55,519 nucleotides of DNA. Origin: Sedimenticola thiotaurini (GTDB taxonomy: Bacteria; Pseudomonadota; Gammaproteobacteria; Chromatiales; Chromatiaceae). A program made the position numbers and the translations under genes. The notes under the pieces were generated by a model, which was not told the origin of the DNA, did no database searches, and saw nothing but the letters and a program-made list of their open reading frames with translations. The stretch covers positions 1 through 55,519 of the forward strand of contig VMRY01000018.1 of NCBI GenBank assembly GCA_007713595.1, in the 5' to 3' direction. Position 1 is the first letter of the stretch, and each line of letters begins with the position of its first letter. Positions 34,009 to 42,365 of this stretch are shown piece by piece.

Positions 34009-35193
34009 TTATTCCTTCGGCGGGTAAACCAGGCGTGCGCCACTAAATAGCCGTTGATTGCCGGCATCGGCATGGTGGCGATAGGTGATGCGTTGTATCG
34101 GGCGCTGGGTGTGCAGGCAGTTGCCACGCAAGACGGCGTGCCCAAGGGCGAACAGGGCCTCACTGCCGATCGGGGCAGGATCAGATATGAACTCGCTGTA
34201 GGGTTCAAAGGCGTTTGCGCACCACTCCCAGACACGTCCGTTTGGCTTCAGTATTTGGGTGCGCATTGCGACTTCCCATTGGTATTCGTGTTGTAGCACA
34301 GCACCACGTAATTCGCCTCCCAGCGAAGCGACCCAATTGGCGTAGGCCGCTGCTTCATGCTGTGAGATGCCCATTACGGGTTCATCGGCTATCAGATCCG
34401 CCGGGCCATTAAGGCTGATACCATACCAGCAATTGTGGCTGTCTGGGCGCCAGTGATGTGGCTGCCCGGCGGCGGTTTGTCGCCAGGCCCAGCCTGCCTC
34501 ACTCCAGAGGTGTTGCAGGTCGTAGCCGCCCGCTTCCATAAAGGCCAAGAAGTTGCCGTTGCTGACTGGCTCGCGGTCGATGCGGAAGTTGCTCAGTTTG
34601 ACCATCTGGGCTGGTTGCTCATTATCCAGTGCGGCTGGATCCTTCTTGGAGCCAATTCGGTAATGGCCCTGCGGGATGCCCACGTGATTGGCTGTTGGCA
34701 TTTGGGGTTTTAACGGGAGAACGGCTTGGTACTGTTCCTTCAAACTGAATCGATACTCAATCAGAACCTGTAGCATCTGCTCATAGAGTGCAGAACGGGT
34801 CTGACAGATAAGGTGGATCAGGCGATCATTTGAGAGCCACTCATGAGCCGGTAGCCGATCACTATTTGCTAGCCGCATCAGGTTTTCATCTTGCAGCTCC
34901 AGCGCCCAATTTAGCAGATGTTCTTTCGGCGGGAGGCGCTCCCATTGCTGCGCTTTTACACCAATTTCTGGAGTGAAAATATCTTTTACCCGGTCAGTCA
35001 GATCTGTATCACCCTGAACGAGTCCCCTCAGTAGAAAGGTTTCAATATAAACGGCATTGCCGTAATACCAGAGAAGTGGTGCCAGATCAGGGTGAAAGCT
35101 GTGCCGGCAGAGCGCATCATCAAGTGGCTCGATCAGATCGGTCATCATCTGTTGCAGGGCGCTGAGTTGACCAAGAGGGTGTGCTGATTGCAT
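34009..35193 (-). CDS. EgtB-like SUMF1/FGE-domain protein lacking iron ligands
   Basis: A 394-residue protein with the layout of EgtB sulfoxide synthases: a DinB-like helical N-terminus (~1-155) and a C-terminal formylglycine-generating-enzyme fold (~170-392). The latter holds PQGHYRIGSKKD, FRIDREPVSNGNFLAFMEAGGY, VMGISQHEAAAYANWVASLG, RVWEWCANAFEPYSEF and VLRGNC. EgtB binds iron through one His in WHxxH and two in HxxxH. Here the equivalents are W42-Y-Y-G-N46 and Y137-EQM-L141, so all three ligands seem lost. It is therefore probably not an ergothioneine or ovothiol synthase. It sits between a Ycf46-like ATPase and a radical SAM gene. Confidence 0.75.
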   Translation of the reverse strand: MQSAHPLGQLSALQQMMTDLIEPLDDALCRHSFHPDLAPLLWYYGNAVYIETFLLRGLVQGDTDLTDRVKDIFTPEIGVKAQQWERLPPKEHLLNWALELQDENLMRLANSDRLPAHEWLSNDRLIHLICQTRSALYEQMLQVLIEYRFSLKEQYQAVLPLKPQMPTANHVGIPQGHYRIGSKKDPAALDNEQPAQMVKLSNFRIDREPVSNGNFLAFMEAGGYDLQHLWSEAGWAWRQTAAGQPHHWRPDSHNCWYGISLNGPADLIADEPVMGISQHEAAAYANWVASLGGELRGAVLQHEYQWEVAMRTQILKPNGRVWEWCANAFEPYSEFISDPAPIGSEALFALGHAVLRGNCLHTQRPIQRITYRHHADAGNQRLFSGARLVYPPKE

Positions 35194-35263
35194 GGGGTGT
35201 GCCTATCGTTACTGCTTTAATGCGCTGTATGGTAGTCGATTGCTGTGTATCGTGGTATCGCTC

Positions 35264-36733
35264 TCAGTCTGCTGTCACTGTGCGTCCAGTTGCCCAGTCA
35301 CGTAATCGCTCCATCTTCTCGGCCATAACTACGGAGAGAGGGCTGGTACGTTCGATCTCTTCCAGTAGATGCTCGGTATGCAGTTTTTTCTCTTGGGCCT
35401 GGGCCGCATAGAGCGCGGACACAATGGCCTGTTCAATCTCGGCCCCGGTGAAGCCAGCCGAGGCCTCTGCCAATAGATCCAGGTCGAAACCGCTCGGGGC
35501 TTGGTTGCGCCGGCGCAAGTGGATATCAAATATCTCCCTGCGCACCTCTACCCGGGGAAGGTCGACAAAGAATATCTCATCCAGCCGGCCTTTGCGTATC
35601 AGCTCCGGGGGCAGGCGCTCAATGTCATTGGCCGTGGCAACAATGAATACCTGGCTTTTGTTTTCAGCCATCCAGGTAAGTAGCGTACCAAGGATACGCT
35701 GTGAGACGCCCTCGTCGGAGTGTCCCGGAGAGACGCCCTTTTCTATTTCATCCATCCAGAGTACACAGGGGGCCATGCTCTCTGCGATCTCTAGCGCACC
35801 GCGCAGGTTTTTCTCCGTTTCACCAATGTACTTGTTGTACAGTGCGCCAAAATCGATCCGCAACAGAGGGGCATTAAATGTCCCTGCTACCGCCTTGGCG
35901 GCGAGGCTCTTGCCGGCACCTTGTACACCCAGTAGCATGATCCCCTTGGGCCGATCAACCTTGCCATTCGGGTTAACAAAGGAGTTGTGACGGTGACTCA
36001 GCCACTCTTTCAGGCGGGTCAGTCCGGCTACCTCGGCAAAACTGGCCGTATCATATTCAAAGGCGATGACGCCATCCTGGTTAATCAGTTCATACTTGGT
36101 TTTCATCAGTCCGGGCAGGTCGTCCTGGCTGATGGCACCATCATTCTCGATAGCTGAGCGTATCAGGCGCCGGGCATCTGTCGCGGTAACGCCAGCAAGA
36201 TTGGCTGCCAGTCGGTCAACTGCCAATGGGTCGGCCTGAACCTTGCGCCGGTGCCGGGACTGCCAGCGTCGCGCCTCGTCTTTGATCAGCATCTTGATGC
36301 TGGCCCGGTCTGGCAGGCGTAAATTAAAGCGTGCGGTCAGGTGTCTGATCTCGGCTGGGATGGGGAAGTCATGACTTAAGAAGATCAGTGTTTTGTGCAG
36401 GGTTTCGTGCTCTTGTGCGATCTCTTTGATCAGTCTGACGTTGATCGGGTCATCCAGGAACGGGTGGAAGTCGAGTAACAGGTAGTAGCCCGGTTGTGAG
36501 ACGGCCTTGATATGTTTTAGCACTTCCACCGGCTCAGACGTAAACTTTTGTGCACCGAAATCGGCTTCGAGTCGCTTCAAGCCTTCAGTGACGGCCCACT
36601 GGTGCATAGGATAGTCAAGGCGCAGACCAAGCTGGGCCAGCATCTGTGAAACCCTTACCTCCTCCAGTGATTCGATTACAATGACGGGGGTATGCGAAGT
36701 TAGAATCAACTCCAGATCATGCAAATCTTTCAT
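35264..36733 (-). CDS. Ycf46-like AAA ATPase
   Basis: A 489-residue cytosolic AAA protein of the Ycf46 type. The N-terminal degenerate ATPase-like half (1-~160) has the family mark LLLDFHPFLDDP (86-96) and SHDFPIPAEI. A helical linker follows, then an active AAA module: Walker A GVQGAGKS (269-276), pore-loop region YNKYIGETEKNLR, Walker B VLWMDE (324-329), sensor-1 N370 and arginine fingers R380/R383 in RKGRLDE. Ycf46 proteins of algae and cyanobacteria are linked to carbon-supply responses but remain poorly understood. It is the first gene of a three-gene minus-strand operon with the EgtB-like and radical SAM genes, so it may remodel one of those products. Confidence 0.87.
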   Translation of the reverse strand: MKDLHDLELILTSHTPVIVIESLEEVRVSQMLAQLGLRLDYPMHQWAVTEGLKRLEADFGAQKFTSEPVEVLKHIKAVSQPGYYLLLDFHPFLDDPINVRLIKEIAQEHETLHKTLIFLSHDFPIPAEIRHLTARFNLRLPDRASIKMLIKDEARRWQSRHRRKVQADPLAVDRLAANLAGVTATDARRLIRSAIENDGAISQDDLPGLMKTKYELINQDGVIAFEYDTASFAEVAGLTRLKEWLSHRHNSFVNPNGKVDRPKGIMLLGVQGAGKSLAAKAVAGTFNAPLLRIDFGALYNKYIGETEKNLRGALEIAESMAPCVLWMDEIEKGVSPGHSDEGVSQRILGTLLTWMAENKSQVFIVATANDIERLPPELIRKGRLDEIFFVDLPRVEVRREIFDIHLRRRNQAPSGFDLDLLAEASAGFTGAEIEQAIVSALYAAQAQEKKLHTEHLLEEIERTSPLSVVMAEKMERLRDWATGRTVTAD

Positions 36734-36980
36734 GAAAATCCCATTGCCTTTTTTCCTGGGCAGATGCTGGTTTGGAAAAACTGTGCGTACTCCGACGGCA
36801 TTGTGCGGTAATGCGCTAATGTGTTCAATTGTCTATTATCAAGGCGCGCTAGGGTGTTATGTCTTAGGATAGCAACGATACAGATGAAATGCGGGGTGGC
36901 GCTGATGGGTCGTCACAGTGTGTGGTGACCACAGGCAGCAGGGTCTGCAATTGGGTCAGTTGATCGAATGGTGAATACGG

Positions 36981-37700
36981 TTGGACCTCTCTATACCTCT
37001 GGCATTTACAGTGGGTCTGTTCAGTGCGGTGCATTGCATCGGTATGTGCGGCGGCATCATGGGTGCATTGAGTTTCGGTTTGCCGCCCAAACTACGACAG
37101 AACGGCGCAGGTTTTTTTGTTTTTCTGCTGGCCTATAACAGTGGCCGGGTATTGAGCTATGCTGTTGCTGGAGGATTAATCGGTTATCTCGGCGCAGCAT
37201 TGCTGGACTTTATGGGGCCGGGGCAGGGGCATCGCTGGTTGCAGTGGTTTGCCGCATTGATCATGGTGCTGATTGGTCTGCATATTGCTGGCTGGTTACC
37301 CAGGCTGGCGCAGGTTGAACGTATCGGTGCTCCCTTGTGGCGTTTGCTGGAGCCTTTTGGACGGCGCCTGATGCCGGTTCGATCCATCCCGCAGGCGCTC
37401 GCCTATGGCGTAGTGTGGGGGTGGCTGCCTTGTGGACTGGTATATACCATGCTGATATCAACGGCGACCAAGGTAGGGCCTGCAAACGGTGCGTTGTATA
37501 TGGCGGCTTTTGGTTTGGGGACACTGCCCTCAGTGATGGCGACTGGATTATTAGCGGGTCGGCTTTATCGTTATGCACAAAATCCTTATTTGAAGGTGTT
37601 GGTTGGGTTGATTATTATAGCAGTAGGATTACTAACCCTTTGGTTTCCGGAATTGCTGGATGTGACCGCTTATCAGCGGGCACCCTTGGAAAGTGAGTGA
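36981..37700 (+). CDS. TauE/SafE-family membrane protein
   Basis: A 239-residue polytopic protein annotated in databases as sulfite exporter TauE/SafE or urease-accessory UreH-like. The first membrane segment carries H18-C19-IGM-C23-GG, a metal-binding-looking motif typical of the version that accompanies cbb3 oxidase or copper-handling genes. About six membrane segments are present. The only usable start is TTG 36981 (a stop lies three codons upstream in frame), with GGTGA ahead. A regulator gene follows 7 bp after the stop. Export of sulfite is only the family's default guess; copper handling is as likely. Confidence 0.8.
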   Translation: MDLSIPLAFTVGLFSAVHCIGMCGGIMGALSFGLPPKLRQNGAGFFVFLLAYNSGRVLSYAVAGGLIGYLGAALLDFMGPGQGHRWLQWFAALIMVLIGLHIAGWLPRLAQVERIGAPLWRLLEPFGRRLMPVRSIPQALAYGVVWGWLPCGLVYTMLISTATKVGPANGALYMAAFGLGTLPSVMATGLLAGRLYRYAQNPYLKVLVGLIIIAVGLLTLWFPELLDVTAYQRAPLESE

Positions 37701-37707
37701 TACGGTT

Positions 37708-38592
37708 ATGAACGGTGTTGCAGATAAGATGATTGGCCACTCGCCGGTATTTACCCGGGTGGTTAATGCGGCGCGCATGGTTGCCGCAACGGATGTCAGT
37801 GTACTTATCAGTGGAGAGCCTGGTACAGGTAAGGCCCTGTTGGCGCGTGAAATTCATGCGGCCAGTCCACGTGCCAGTGGTGTCTTCAAGGTGATTAGCT
37901 GCTCCGGCTTGGATGAGAATGAGCTTGAATCTGAATTGATGTCCAGTGCAGCTGGTTCCACGCTCTATCTGGATGAAGTGGCTGATCTGGGCCTGGATGC
38001 TCAGGCCAAATTGCTGCATTTTCTCGAGTCTATAGAGGCGGGTCGGGTCGGTTACCCCAATGTGCGAATCCTGGCTTCAACCTGCGGGGATTTACTGGCT
38101 CTGCAAACGGCAGGTCGTTTTCGTGAAGACCTCTATTATCGCTTGCATGTAGTGCCAATGGTGCTGCCCGCATTGCGAGAGCGTTCAGATGATATTGTTC
38201 TACTGCTGAAGCAGTTTACATCTGACCTGGCACGTAGGCATGGGCGTAAGGCACCCCGGTATTCAGTGACGGCCAGAAACCTGATTAAACAGTATCGCTG
38301 GCCCGGGAATGTGCGTGAGCTGCATAATTTCTGTGAGCGTATGGTGATCCTCATGGCGGGTGCCATCGTTCAAACCACCGATATGCCGGAGGAGATCAGA
38401 CGCGATGCTACTGCTACCAATGAATCGCTCTTTACCTTACCCATAGGTGGCATTGATCTGTTTGCGCTGGAGGCTGATATGATCCGGCAAGCCATCAGCA
38501 TGAGTGGTGGTAACCGAAGTAAGGCCGCACGGTTACTGGGGCTGACGCGGGATACACTGCTTTATCGTATTCAGAAACACGCTCTTGATTGA
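37708..38592 (+). CDS. Enhancer-binding-type AAA regulator lacking the GAFTGA loop
   Basis: A 294-residue protein with an AAA domain of the NtrC class and a Fis-type DNA-binding end. Walker A GEPGTGK (36-42), Walker B LYLDEV (86-91), arginine-finger region GRFREDLYYRLHVVP (~126-140) and WPGNVREL are present. The C-terminal helix-turn-helix is GGNRSKAARLLGLTRDTLLYRI. Between ESEL and AAGSTLYLDE about two dozen residues are missing, including the GAFTGA loop that contacts sigma-54. There is no receiver or ligand domain. GTG 37693, overlapping the TauE gene, is an alternative start. It may act with sigma-70, as GAFTGA-less TyrR and Rhodobacter NtrC do, or as a nucleotide-dependent DNA binder. 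Confidence 0.85.
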   Translation: MNGVADKMIGHSPVFTRVVNAARMVAATDVSVLISGEPGTGKALLAREIHAASPRASGVFKVISCSGLDENELESELMSSAAGSTLYLDEVADLGLDAQAKLLHFLESIEAGRVGYPNVRILASTCGDLLALQTAGRFREDLYYRLHVVPMVLPALRERSDDIVLLLKQFTSDLARRHGRKAPRYSVTARNLIKQYRWPGNVRELHNFCERMVILMAGAIVQTTDMPEEIRRDATATNESLFTLPIGGIDLFALEADMIRQAISMSGGNRSKAARLLGLTRDTLLYRIQKHALD

Positions 38593-38613
38593 GCCGTTTC
38601 CTGTAACCACCTA

Positions 38614-38653
38614 AGAACCAACAAGCCCTGCTGATGCAGGGCTTGTTGGTTCT
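38614..38653. terminator. Long perfect hairpin, convergent bidirectional terminator
   Basis: AGAACCAACAAGCCCTGC (38614-38631) and its exact complement (38636-38653) flank a TGAT loop: 18 uninterrupted base pairs. It lies between two convergent genes, 21 bp past the regulator's stop codon. If the GC core AAGCCCTGC/GCAGGGCTT forms first, the following TTGTTGGTTCT serves as the U-rich part on either strand. The stem is longer than a normal terminator. Confidence 0.65.
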
Positions 38654-38665
38654 GGCGTCTTATAA

Positions 38666-41347
38666 TCAGAGCCAGCGCTCTACAATCCGAATGCCGGTAT
38701 CTTCCGGGGAGTTGCGAATGGCAAATCCCAGTCGCCGCATCAATGAAAGCATCTTGTTATTGTCAGACAGTACCTCGCCTTCCATCATGCGGATGCCGCG
38801 GTTTCTGGCGGCCTCCATCAGTGCCTCCATCAGGCGTGAGCCAATACCCATCCGGCGTTTGGTGTCCAGGACGGCTAAGGCAAATTCACAGGATTGGCTG
38901 TCGGGGTTAACTGTGTAGCGCGCCACACCGAGTTGGGTGCGTATACCCTCCTCAGTAATGACCGCAATCAGTGCCATCTCCCGGTCGTAGTCAGGTTGGG
39001 TAAAGCGGGCCAGCATCTCCGGAGTCAACTCATCAATGGTCTGCATGAAACGAAAATACTTCGCTTCGGGAGACATGCTGCGAACAAACTCCTGCTCTAT
39101 ATCGGCATCTTCTGGTCGGATAGGTCGGATCGTCAGGGTTGTCCCGTCAGAGAGGTGCAGGCGGTTGACCAGGTGTGATGGATAGGGGTGAATAGCCATG
39201 TGGGCGTAGGGGATCAGGGCATTGGAGGGCCGGGCAATTTGAATCCTGACATCAGCCGCCATCACGCCCCGCTCATCCGCCAAGAGTGGATTGATATCCA
39301 TCTCGACAATATGGGGCAGTTCACAGACCATGTTAGAGACACGCAGTAGCACATGTTCAACGGCCTCCTGCTTAACCTTGGGCATCTGCCGGAAAGACTC
39401 CAGCAGCTTGGCGGCCCGGGTTCTGGCAATCAGACGCTGGGCGAGCAGGCTGTTGAGTGGAGGCAGTGCAACGGCGCTGTCACGCAGTATCTCCACTGCT
39501 GTACCACCCGAGCCAAAGGCAATCACTGGTCCGAATACGGGGTCCCGTTTGACACCCACCATCAGTTCACGGGCGTTTGGACTGGCTGACATTGGCTCAA
39601 TGGTGACGCCAAGTATTTTCGCTTCGGGGTGGCGTTTTGTCACCGATTCAATCAATGACTTGAAAGTGCTGTGTACTTCAGGTGCAGTATTGATATTGAG
39701 TCTGACACCTCCCACATCGGACTTATGGCTGATGTCGGGTGAGTTTACCTTCATGGCGACTGGAAATCCGACGGTCTCTGCCGCCACCAGCGCCTGGGTT
39801 GGGGTGCTGGCCTCGATGGTTTGTGTGCAGGGAATATGAAATGCACGCAGTATGGCTTTAGACTCAAGGTCAGAAAGCAGTGTTCTGCCTTCGGCCAGTG
39901 CGGCCTCCATGATTAAACAGACGCCCTCTACATCGGGATCACGCAGGTCGGAGAGTGGTCCAGGTGTCTGTTGCAGCAGCTTCTGGTTCTGACAGTGACG
40001 TGACAGGTAGGCGAATGCCTCCACCGCCCGTTCGGGTGTAATAAAGCTGGGAATATGCTCAGATGAAAGCTTTTCCCTGGCCTTACGAATACGGGTTTCC
40101 CCCATCCAGCAGGCCAGAACCGGTTTGCCTTTTCTCTCTTTTGCTGCCGCAATGACTGATTCGGCTGCTGCCATTGGATCGCTCATGGGGAGTGGTGTGA
40201 AAAGCGTCAGGATGCCGTCCACATTGGGATCATTGATGCAGGCCTTGACGGCCTCTCCGAAGATTTCTGCCGGAGCATCGCCTGTTATATCGATGGGGTT
40301 ACTGTGTGACCATGTGCTTGGTAGATGTTTGTCCAGCAACTGAACGGTATCTTCCCGTAGTTGGGCGATCTCTACGCGAAGATCCTCGGCCCTGTCAGTG
40401 GCCAGGACACCAGGGCCGCCGCCGTTTGTGATAATCGCCAGGCGGTTCCCGCTGACCTTTTTGCCGGCAGAGAGTATCTCCGCGGCAGCGAACAGTTGGC
40501 CGAAGGTCATGGCTCGCACCACACCTGCCCGCTCCAGTGCGGCATCAAATACATCATCTGACCCGATCATGGCGCCGGTGTGGGTGCTGGCGGCCCGGGA
40601 TCCCTTGGCATGACGGCCAACCTTGAGCACGATAACCGGTTTGGCGCGTGCAGCGGTGCGCAGCCCACTCATAAAGGCGCGCGCATCGTGGATGCCCTCG
40701 ATATAGAGGAGGATGGCGGTGGTTTTATAGTCCGAGGCCAGGTAGTCGAGTACATCGCCAAAGTCGATATCGGTAGCATTTCCCAGTGACACTACCGTTG
40801 AAAAGCCGAGCTGATGGGGTTTAGCCCAGTCCAGAATGGCGGTACAGAGGGCGCCTGACTGTGATACCAGGGCAAGTCCGCCAGCAGGTGCTGGTGTTTC
40901 CAGAAAAGTGGCATCCAGCCCGACACTGGGACGCATGATCCCCAGGCAGTTTGGGCCCACCAGACGAAGATTATAGTGCCGGGCTGTTTCGAGGATAGAC
41001 TGCTCTATGCGTGCCCCAGCGGGTCCCGTCTCGCGGAATCCTGCAGTCAGGATCACTGCGGCTCGAACCCCTTGTTCACCGCATTGACGGATGATGCCAG
41101 GCACTGTTTTTGCCGGGGAGGCGATGACCGCCAGGTCAATCGGGTGCTCCACATCGCCAATGGTTTTAAAGCATGGGTGTCCCTGAACCGTCTTGTGACT
41201 GGGGTTGATAGGGTAGAGTTCCCCTTTGAAACCGGCTTGAAGCAGGTTTTTAAAAACGCGCGTGCCTACGCTGTCGGGCTTTTCGCTGGCGCCAAAGACA
41301 GCGATGCTTTTGGGTGAGAAGAGGGTGTCGAGATGGTGTGGGCCCAT
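38666..41347 (-). CDS. Pat-type acyl-CoA synthetase (NDP-forming) / GNAT acetyltransferase
   Basis: An 893-residue protein. The N-terminal CoA-binding and ligase-CoA domains (1-~460) have SPKSIAVFGASEKPDSVG and ASTHTGAMIGSDDVFDAAL. An ATP-grasp domain follows (~485-710: VAMKVNSPDISHKSDVGGVRL, EMDINPLLADERG). The C-terminal GNAT domain (~730-893) has LAVLDTKRRMGIGSRLMEALMEAA. This arrangement is that of Pat/PatZ protein lysine acetyltransferases, which acetylate and switch off acetyl-CoA synthetase and other proteins. Whether the synthetase half is still catalytic cannot be told here. It is divergent from the deacetylase-family gene 80 bp away, suggesting a writer/eraser pair. Confidence 0.9.
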   Translation of the reverse strand: MGPHHLDTLFSPKSIAVFGASEKPDSVGTRVFKNLLQAGFKGELYPINPSHKTVQGHPCFKTIGDVEHPIDLAVIASPAKTVPGIIRQCGEQGVRAAVILTAGFRETGPAGARIEQSILETARHYNLRLVGPNCLGIMRPSVGLDATFLETPAPAGGLALVSQSGALCTAILDWAKPHQLGFSTVVSLGNATDIDFGDVLDYLASDYKTTAILLYIEGIHDARAFMSGLRTAARAKPVIVLKVGRHAKGSRAASTHTGAMIGSDDVFDAALERAGVVRAMTFGQLFAAAEILSAGKKVSGNRLAIITNGGGPGVLATDRAEDLRVEIAQLREDTVQLLDKHLPSTWSHSNPIDITGDAPAEIFGEAVKACINDPNVDGILTLFTPLPMSDPMAAAESVIAAAKERKGKPVLACWMGETRIRKAREKLSSEHIPSFITPERAVEAFAYLSRHCQNQKLLQQTPGPLSDLRDPDVEGVCLIMEAALAEGRTLLSDLESKAILRAFHIPCTQTIEASTPTQALVAAETVGFPVAMKVNSPDISHKSDVGGVRLNINTAPEVHSTFKSLIESVTKRHPEAKILGVTIEPMSASPNARELMVGVKRDPVFGPVIAFGSGGTAVEILRDSAVALPPLNSLLAQRLIARTRAAKLLESFRQMPKVKQEAVEHVLLRVSNMVCELPHIVEMDINPLLADERGVMAADVRIQIARPSNALIPYAHMAIHPYPSHLVNRLHLSDGTTLTIRPIRPEDADIEQEFVRSMSPEAKYFRFMQTIDELTPEMLARFTQPDYDREMALIAVITEEGIRTQLGVARYTVNPDSQSCEFALAVLDTKRRMGIGSRLMEALMEAARNRGIRMMEGEVLSDNNKMLSLMRRLGFAIRNSPEDTGIRIVERWL

Positions 41348-41427
41348 ATTACTTTTTTGCCTGTTGCAAAGGAAAAGAATAGAGTAGAACTGTTACCGGA
41401 ATTTTACATTTTTTTGGGGGTTAAGTT

Positions 41428-42354
41428 TTGCCTATAGCCTATATTTCTCATCCAGATTGCCTGTTGCATGATGTCGGTCAAGACCACCCGGAACAACCGG
41501 CTCGGCTGCGTGCCATTCAGGACCAGTTGATCAGTACCGGTATGGAGTTTGCCCTCAAACAGATCGATGCGCCAATGGTTAAGCGTGAGCAGTTGGAGCT
41601 GGCACACGATACTGATTACATTACCATGTTGTTTACTGATGCCCCGCACGAAGGAATTCTCGAATTGGACGGTGACACCTTCATGATGCCGAAAACCCTG
41701 GATGCGGCACTGCGTGCAGCGGGTGCGGTAGTGAAGGGCGTTGATCTGGTGATGAGCAAGGAGGTGACAGCGGCCTTCTGCGCTGTTCGACCGCCTGGAC
41801 ACCATGCCGAGCGGGACCGGGCCATGGGTTTCTGCTATTTCAATAATGTCGCGGTCGGCGCGGCGTACGCAATCGCCAATCATGGGCTGGAGCGAGTGGC
41901 CATTATCGATTTCGATGTCCACCACGGTAATGGGACGGAGCATATCTTCGCTACAGACCCGCGTGTGCTGTTCTGTTCCAGTTTTCAACATCCGTTCTAT
42001 CCATTTACCGGGCATGAGACAGAGACCGATCATATCGTCAATATCACCCTCCCTGCCGGGGCGAATGGCGACGAGTTTCGTAAGCAGGTAGAGGCGCATT
42101 GGCTACCTGCCCTGCATCACTTTAAACCCCAGTTGGTGATGATCTCTGCCGGGTTTGATGCCCATATCTCTGACGATATGAGCCACTTGCGGTTGCGCGA
42201 AGCGGATTATGACTGGGTGACTACCGAACTGAAAACGATTGCGGATGAGTATGCGGAGGGCCGCATTGTATCCACGCTGGAAGGCGGTTATGAGCTTGGT
42301 TCATTGGCGCGCAGTGTAGCGGCCCATCTGGATGCACTGCTGGGGCATCGTTGA
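41428..42354 (+). CDS. Histone-deacetylase-family protein
   Basis: A 308-residue zinc hydrolase of the arginase/deacetylase fold, as in bacterial acetylpolyamine amidohydrolases and AcuC-type lysine deacetylases. The active-site blocks are complete: RPPGHHAERDRAMGFCYFNN (His-His dyad), IIDFDVHHGNGTEHIF (zinc Asp and His), ISAGFDAH (zinc Asp) and STLEGGYELG. The start is TTG 41428, preceded by GGGGG about 9 bases away. It is divergent from the Pat acetyltransferase gene, so it may reverse protein acetylation. Acetylpolyamine or another small amide is an alternative substrate. Confidence 0.9.
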   Translation: MPIAYISHPDCLLHDVGQDHPEQPARLRAIQDQLISTGMEFALKQIDAPMVKREQLELAHDTDYITMLFTDAPHEGILELDGDTFMMPKTLDAALRAAGAVVKGVDLVMSKEVTAAFCAVRPPGHHAERDRAMGFCYFNNVAVGAAYAIANHGLERVAIIDFDVHHGNGTEHIFATDPRVLFCSSFQHPFYPFTGHETETDHIVNITLPAGANGDEFRKQVEAHWLPALHHFKPQLVMISAGFDAHISDDMSHLRLREADYDWVTTELKTIADEYAEGRIVSTLEGGYELGSLARSVAAHLDALLGHR

Positions 42355-42365
42355 TCGGATTGCGA

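Noticed and set aside
34002-34235. N-terminal extension of the radical SAM reading frame
   Set aside because: It overlaps the 3' end of the EgtB-like gene out of frame and has low-complexity, unconserved sequence; the family start lies at about 34001.
41404-42099. A 231-codon open frame opposite the deacetylase-family gene
   Set aside because: Antisense shadow of a gene with complete catalytic motifs; no SD or recognisable domain.
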